A stretch of 64,000 nucleotides of DNA from Gadus chalcogrammus (taxonomy: Eukaryota > Chordata > Actinopteri > Gadiformes > Gadidae). The stretch covers positions 2,418,350 through 2,482,349 of the forward strand of contig NC_079428.1 in the NCBI RefSeq assembly GCF_026213295.1, given 5' to 3'. The notes under the pieces are model-generated. The model was given only the letters and a program-made list of their open reading frames with translations, did no database searches and was not told where the DNA came from. Shown piece after piece: positions 10,801 through 64,000 of this stretch. Within the stretch, counting starts at the first letter, position 1; every line of letters starts with the position of its first letter. A program made the position numbers and the translations under genes.

Positions 10801-13697
10801 AACCACTAAACCGACGGGAGAACCAGTGGTGACTAATGCATCATGGATGCAACCCATGTACTTCACCTGTTTAAAAAAAAATGAGTGCTCTTCACAGGAC
10901 TTGGTCCCAGGTATGCAGTTTTGACCAACGGCAGCTGGCTCTACCGCCCCACTGAGAGGCACTCTGAAAGAAGGTGAGAGGTTATGATTGACTTTGCAAT
11001 TCAAATGACATTGCAACTTTTCGAAGATTGCATTTTGATGGATAAGGCCATCTGTGAGATTTAAACCCATGTCGCGTTTATTAATAGAACAGCTCTGCAG
11101 TACACCATCGATACCCGTGGCGGGAATCAAACCCATTGTCTGGGATGGACAAATTGCAGCTCTCTTGCTACGATCACCTCTCACCTCTTTGTTGTGGTCG
11201 ACTGGTCAGATTTACGATTTACGTTTCATACTCTTACACTGGTCACCCGACACGGCTTACTGTAGGCTTTGATGGGTGGCCCCAAAGGACCATAGCTCAG
11301 GGCCCCAAGACAGTTTAGTATCCCTGTGGATCGGCTTCACAGAGACGGAGACATTCTCATCGGTTTATTGTCGTTCTTATAAAATGTACTCTACACAACT
11401 GGACATAAATGTCTGTCGGTGTACATCCTTTAGTATTGTAGTCTAATTCACAAACTTACCCCGGATTTAATGCAGCCCTATTCAGAATAATGTCCCGTTT
11501 TCAACATGCTCCCCATCAGCTTGAACTCTACTGAGTCCAATCTCCAGTTGGGTGTAATATCCGCAGCACCACAAGATGGCAGTGTCGCACCAATTTTTGT
11601 CTCGTCATGTTAGTTAATTTCAGCACAATAATAAACCAAAAACGGAGTTTTGTTTCTGTTTTAATTGTTTTTTCTTGAATAACCCCAGGCCCAAACCAAC
11701 AAATGTTGTTAGGGCAAAATAGTATCATGTGAGGGGCTGAACTAGAAAAAAATATCGACAAATGTGGTTATACAACTATTTCTGATTGGTAATGAGTCCC
11801 TTATCAAGAAATTGTCCAGCCTGAAAATATTTTGTAAATAAGTTAACAAATCAGGCGCAAAGTATTATGATAAAATATTTAAATTGACCACCCCCAGAAA
11901 TGTTTTGATTTCCAAAACAGTCTTGCATGAAAGTCATGGGATGAAACACCAGCCGTAGTAGATTCAACCATTTTCTCAGACAAACACAAATGCATATCAA
12001 TTTTTTAAATAGAGATGTGTTGATCAAATTTACATTTCCTTAAGGGTCAAGGCATAAAAAACAAAACAAAACAACGCAATGAAAAAGACGAGTCATCTCT
12101 TTTGACTTAACAATGAACACGTTGCCTCTGCTCAGAAACACAATTTCAAGTACTCCTCTCAAAAGGGAAATGCATGCTTAATCAATAACGAGCATGCCTC
12201 ATTCAGAAATTAATGTAGTGTTCTATCTGTTTGCATTTCCTAAAAACTAACTTTTCGTGGTTAAAAGCATTTGTAAGAACCAACACAGCTGGTATCTAAA
12301 TTATATGAATACAGTTTTCTAATTGAGACAGAGGGCCATTTGTCAACTGTTAACATCAAGTATCAAATAAAGTAAAGGTTTAGCCAGCAGGCCTTCTGCT
12401 CGGATTAGTACTCCATACCAACATGGCAAGGAAAAAGGATGAGAGGTCAGAGGGTAAAAAGCCAAAAGCACATTTACCCAAGATCGAAAGAGACCCATAC
12501 AAACTACCACATAGTAAGAGACTGACTGAAAACAATCGTTCAAACAACACGCTCACTATAACACACAAATAAGTACGTGTAGCCAACATTTAAAAAGGCT
12601 GTAAGATAATCGCTTGTAATACTGTACAACTGGCAATCGATTAACCAATGGCAACAATGCCATATAAATAAACTCAAACCATTGCCTTTCGGGGAAAAAC
12701 AGCAAAATTAACCCTTTTGAAACTCATAGAGGAATTACGGAAAGTATGCATCATTGCATCAAGGTAATACGCATCAGATTAAATGAAAAACATTGAAAGC
12801 AGCCTATCTCTGGTTAAGATATTGTTTAATTTTATACTCATGGTAAATATATATTTATATGTATCCCTGTGCTTCTGTTGATAAAGTTAGAATTGAAAGG
12901 TCTGATTTCACACAATTTCTCATTCTCATTCTAGTTGGCAAGTAAACACGAATAAAGTTCAAAAGTTTTTCATAGTGGTTTTTAACTAAAGCAATTAAAT
13001 CATCTATAATATGTACAATATTAAAAATTGTACAATCTAAATTCTGTGAATGCTCACTTTGGGGAACACAGTACAGACAACATCGTGTAACTTATGGTAA
13101 GAACGCTCCAGAAACGTTGAAAATCTGACGGAAACTGAGTTTCAAATATAAAATCAATAGGATGATCGTTAGTTATTTCCTTAATGTTAATTATGAATGG
13201 ATTATATCACAGTGATTTTGATCCTTCAAAGCAAATACTACGGCCAACAGAAAAATAAATAATCTCTTGCTATGACTCTTGTTCTCAAACTACACACTCA
13301 TCTTAGTGATAAAACTCCTCGGTCAATAATGCTGAAAGCTGACCCGGGTTATCGCTTGCAAAGAAACACAATGTGACCGTAAACATAGTAATTATTCCTT
13401 GTTGTGAAAGGTATTCCTCCCAGGCAACACGTGTACCATTCAGGAATGAAACAAAGTGTTGAACATTGATCTAGAAATGTTAATTATTAATAGAATGTCA
13501 TTTTGAGACTGCTTCCACTGAGCCGCTCCATTTAAATTCTCTCTTCAGACCCGAGGGCGTGAAACGTTGAAACGTGGGTCTGCTCCCTACAGTCCAGTCC
13601 GGGCAGAGTGGAGCCCGGGCGAAGATTATGAGGATGAAGACCACAACAGCGTCCCCCCCCCCACACCATAGCCTCGGCGGTCATATCATCTCCACGG
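9311..13697. other. Convergent intergenic region
   Basis: About 4.4 kb between the end of sec24d and the kcnip4 stop. AT-rich unique sequence with one (GT)n tract and a SINE-like patch near 11045-11165. No coding exon recognised. The right part must hold the kcnip4 3' UTR: minus-strand AATAAA occurs near 11365 and ATTAAA near 12826, but I cannot choose between them. Confidence 0.6.
10751..10797 (+). repeat. (GT)n microsatellite
   Basis: About 23 GT units. Confidence 0.97.
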
Positions 13698-63302
<49,605 letters not shown>

Positions 63303-64000
63303 GTTGACTCTGACTCCCTCTGACTCCCTCTCTCTCTCTCTCTCTCGCTCAGGGGCAGTGTTCTTATCGTCCTTGGTGATCTGGAAGTCCTGTCAAAATG
63401 TCCGCTTCAACGGCTCAACGGTTTGGGAGGCAGGTCGAAAATAAAAAACAAAAAAGCGACGGTGGTTTGAAAAGAAAGCAACAATAATAAAAGCTAAATG
63501 AAATAAACTGTGGTTGGGCAGGTTGAGTTCTTCTGGAGGACAGAGAATCTGGTCCTGGACAAAGCAGGGGTCCCCACACTGGTTCAGGGGAGTTGGACGG
63601 ACGTGCAACCGCAATAAAGATCCTCTCGTGGAGCTCTCTGGTGGGAAGTTTGCAATGTTGACGCTCTTGCGAATCTGCAGCCCCCCTCTTTCACGCTCTC
63701 TCTCTCCCTCTCTCTCTTCTCCCTCCCTCTCGCGCTATTTCTTCTCCCTCCCGCTCTCTGTCACTCCCTCTCCCCCTCCCTCTCTCTTCTCCCTTCCTCT
63801 CTCTCCCTCTCTCCCTCTCTCTTCTCTCCCTCCCTCTCCCTCACACTTTCTCTCCCTCTTCCCTCCCTCCCCCTCCCTCTCTCTTCTCCCTTCCTCTCTC
63901 TCCCTCTCTCCCTCTCTCTCTTCTCTCCCTCCCTCTACCTCACACTTTCTCTCCCTCTTCCCTCCCTCCCTCTCCCTCTCTCTCTCTCGGGAGTGTGGGG
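63303..64000 (-). other. kcnip4: Region upstream of the most distal kcnip4 first exon
   Basis: Starts with a short (CT)n at 63328-63347 in the presumed 5' UTR. Ends in a CT-rich tract from about 63690 with TCCCTC and TCTC repeats. No further exon recognised. Confidence 0.5.
63690..63988 (+). repeat. Polypyrimidine (CT/CCCT)n tract
   Basis: About 300 bp nearly all C and T. A block near 63776-63870 recurs near 63870-63970 (CTCCCTTCCTCTCTCTCCCT, CACACTTTCTCTCCCTCTTC), a tandem duplication. Confidence 0.92.

Overview
This is vertebrate, almost certainly teleost, nuclear DNA: spliced genes with GT-AG introns, a tRNA-derived SINE family, an L2-type LINE tail, MITEs, and a very high load of long (CA)n, (GA)n and G/C-run microsatellites. 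That dinucleotide load is what I would expect of a cod-like (gadiform) fish, but this is inference from repeat style; I could not compare it with any genome.

Two protein-coding genes lie tail to tail. On the plus strand, 922-8549 holds the last ten coding exons of sec24d (COPII inner-coat cargo adaptor): 463 residues running from the end of the trunk domain to the stop codon. All exon phases agree. After about 5.1 kb of convergent intergenic DNA, the minus strand carries kcnip4 (KChIP4, an EF-hand subunit of Kv4 potassium channels). Its seven shared exons lie between 13698 and 28498. Three alternative first exons lie upstream at 42989-43310, 56237-56336 and 63245-63302, and all three join the first shared exon in phase 1. 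The 56 kb exon encodes the membrane-spanning KChIP4a N-terminus and gives a 229-residue protein. The 63 kb exon encodes a KChIP1-like MGA... N-terminus (215 residues). The 43 kb exon encodes the other membrane-spanning KCNIP4 N-terminus but has no in-frame ATG here.

The kcnip4 introns are dominated by repeats. The intron at 15793-24307 holds a roughly 6.6-kb satellite complex: a 47-bp family, then a C-rich 43-bp family with higher-order structure, then the 46-47-bp family again. It also carries an antisense decayed SART3 retrocopy and a 244-bp palindromic MITE. The 28.5-56 kb introns hold long (CT)n, (CA)n, (GGA)n and (GA)n tracts and a frameshifted unknown reading frame at 38.1-38.5 kb. The 56-64 kb part holds two adjoining minisatellites (59.46-60.72 kb) and more (CA)n.

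I see no operon, CRISPR array, virus or new multi-gene system. The points most worth checking are the ATG-less first exon, the set of alternative kcnip4 N-termini, the satellite complex (G-rich in the kcnip4 sense strand), a GC-AG intron, and an 84-unit (TC) repeat serving as the polypyrimidine tract of a sec24d exon.
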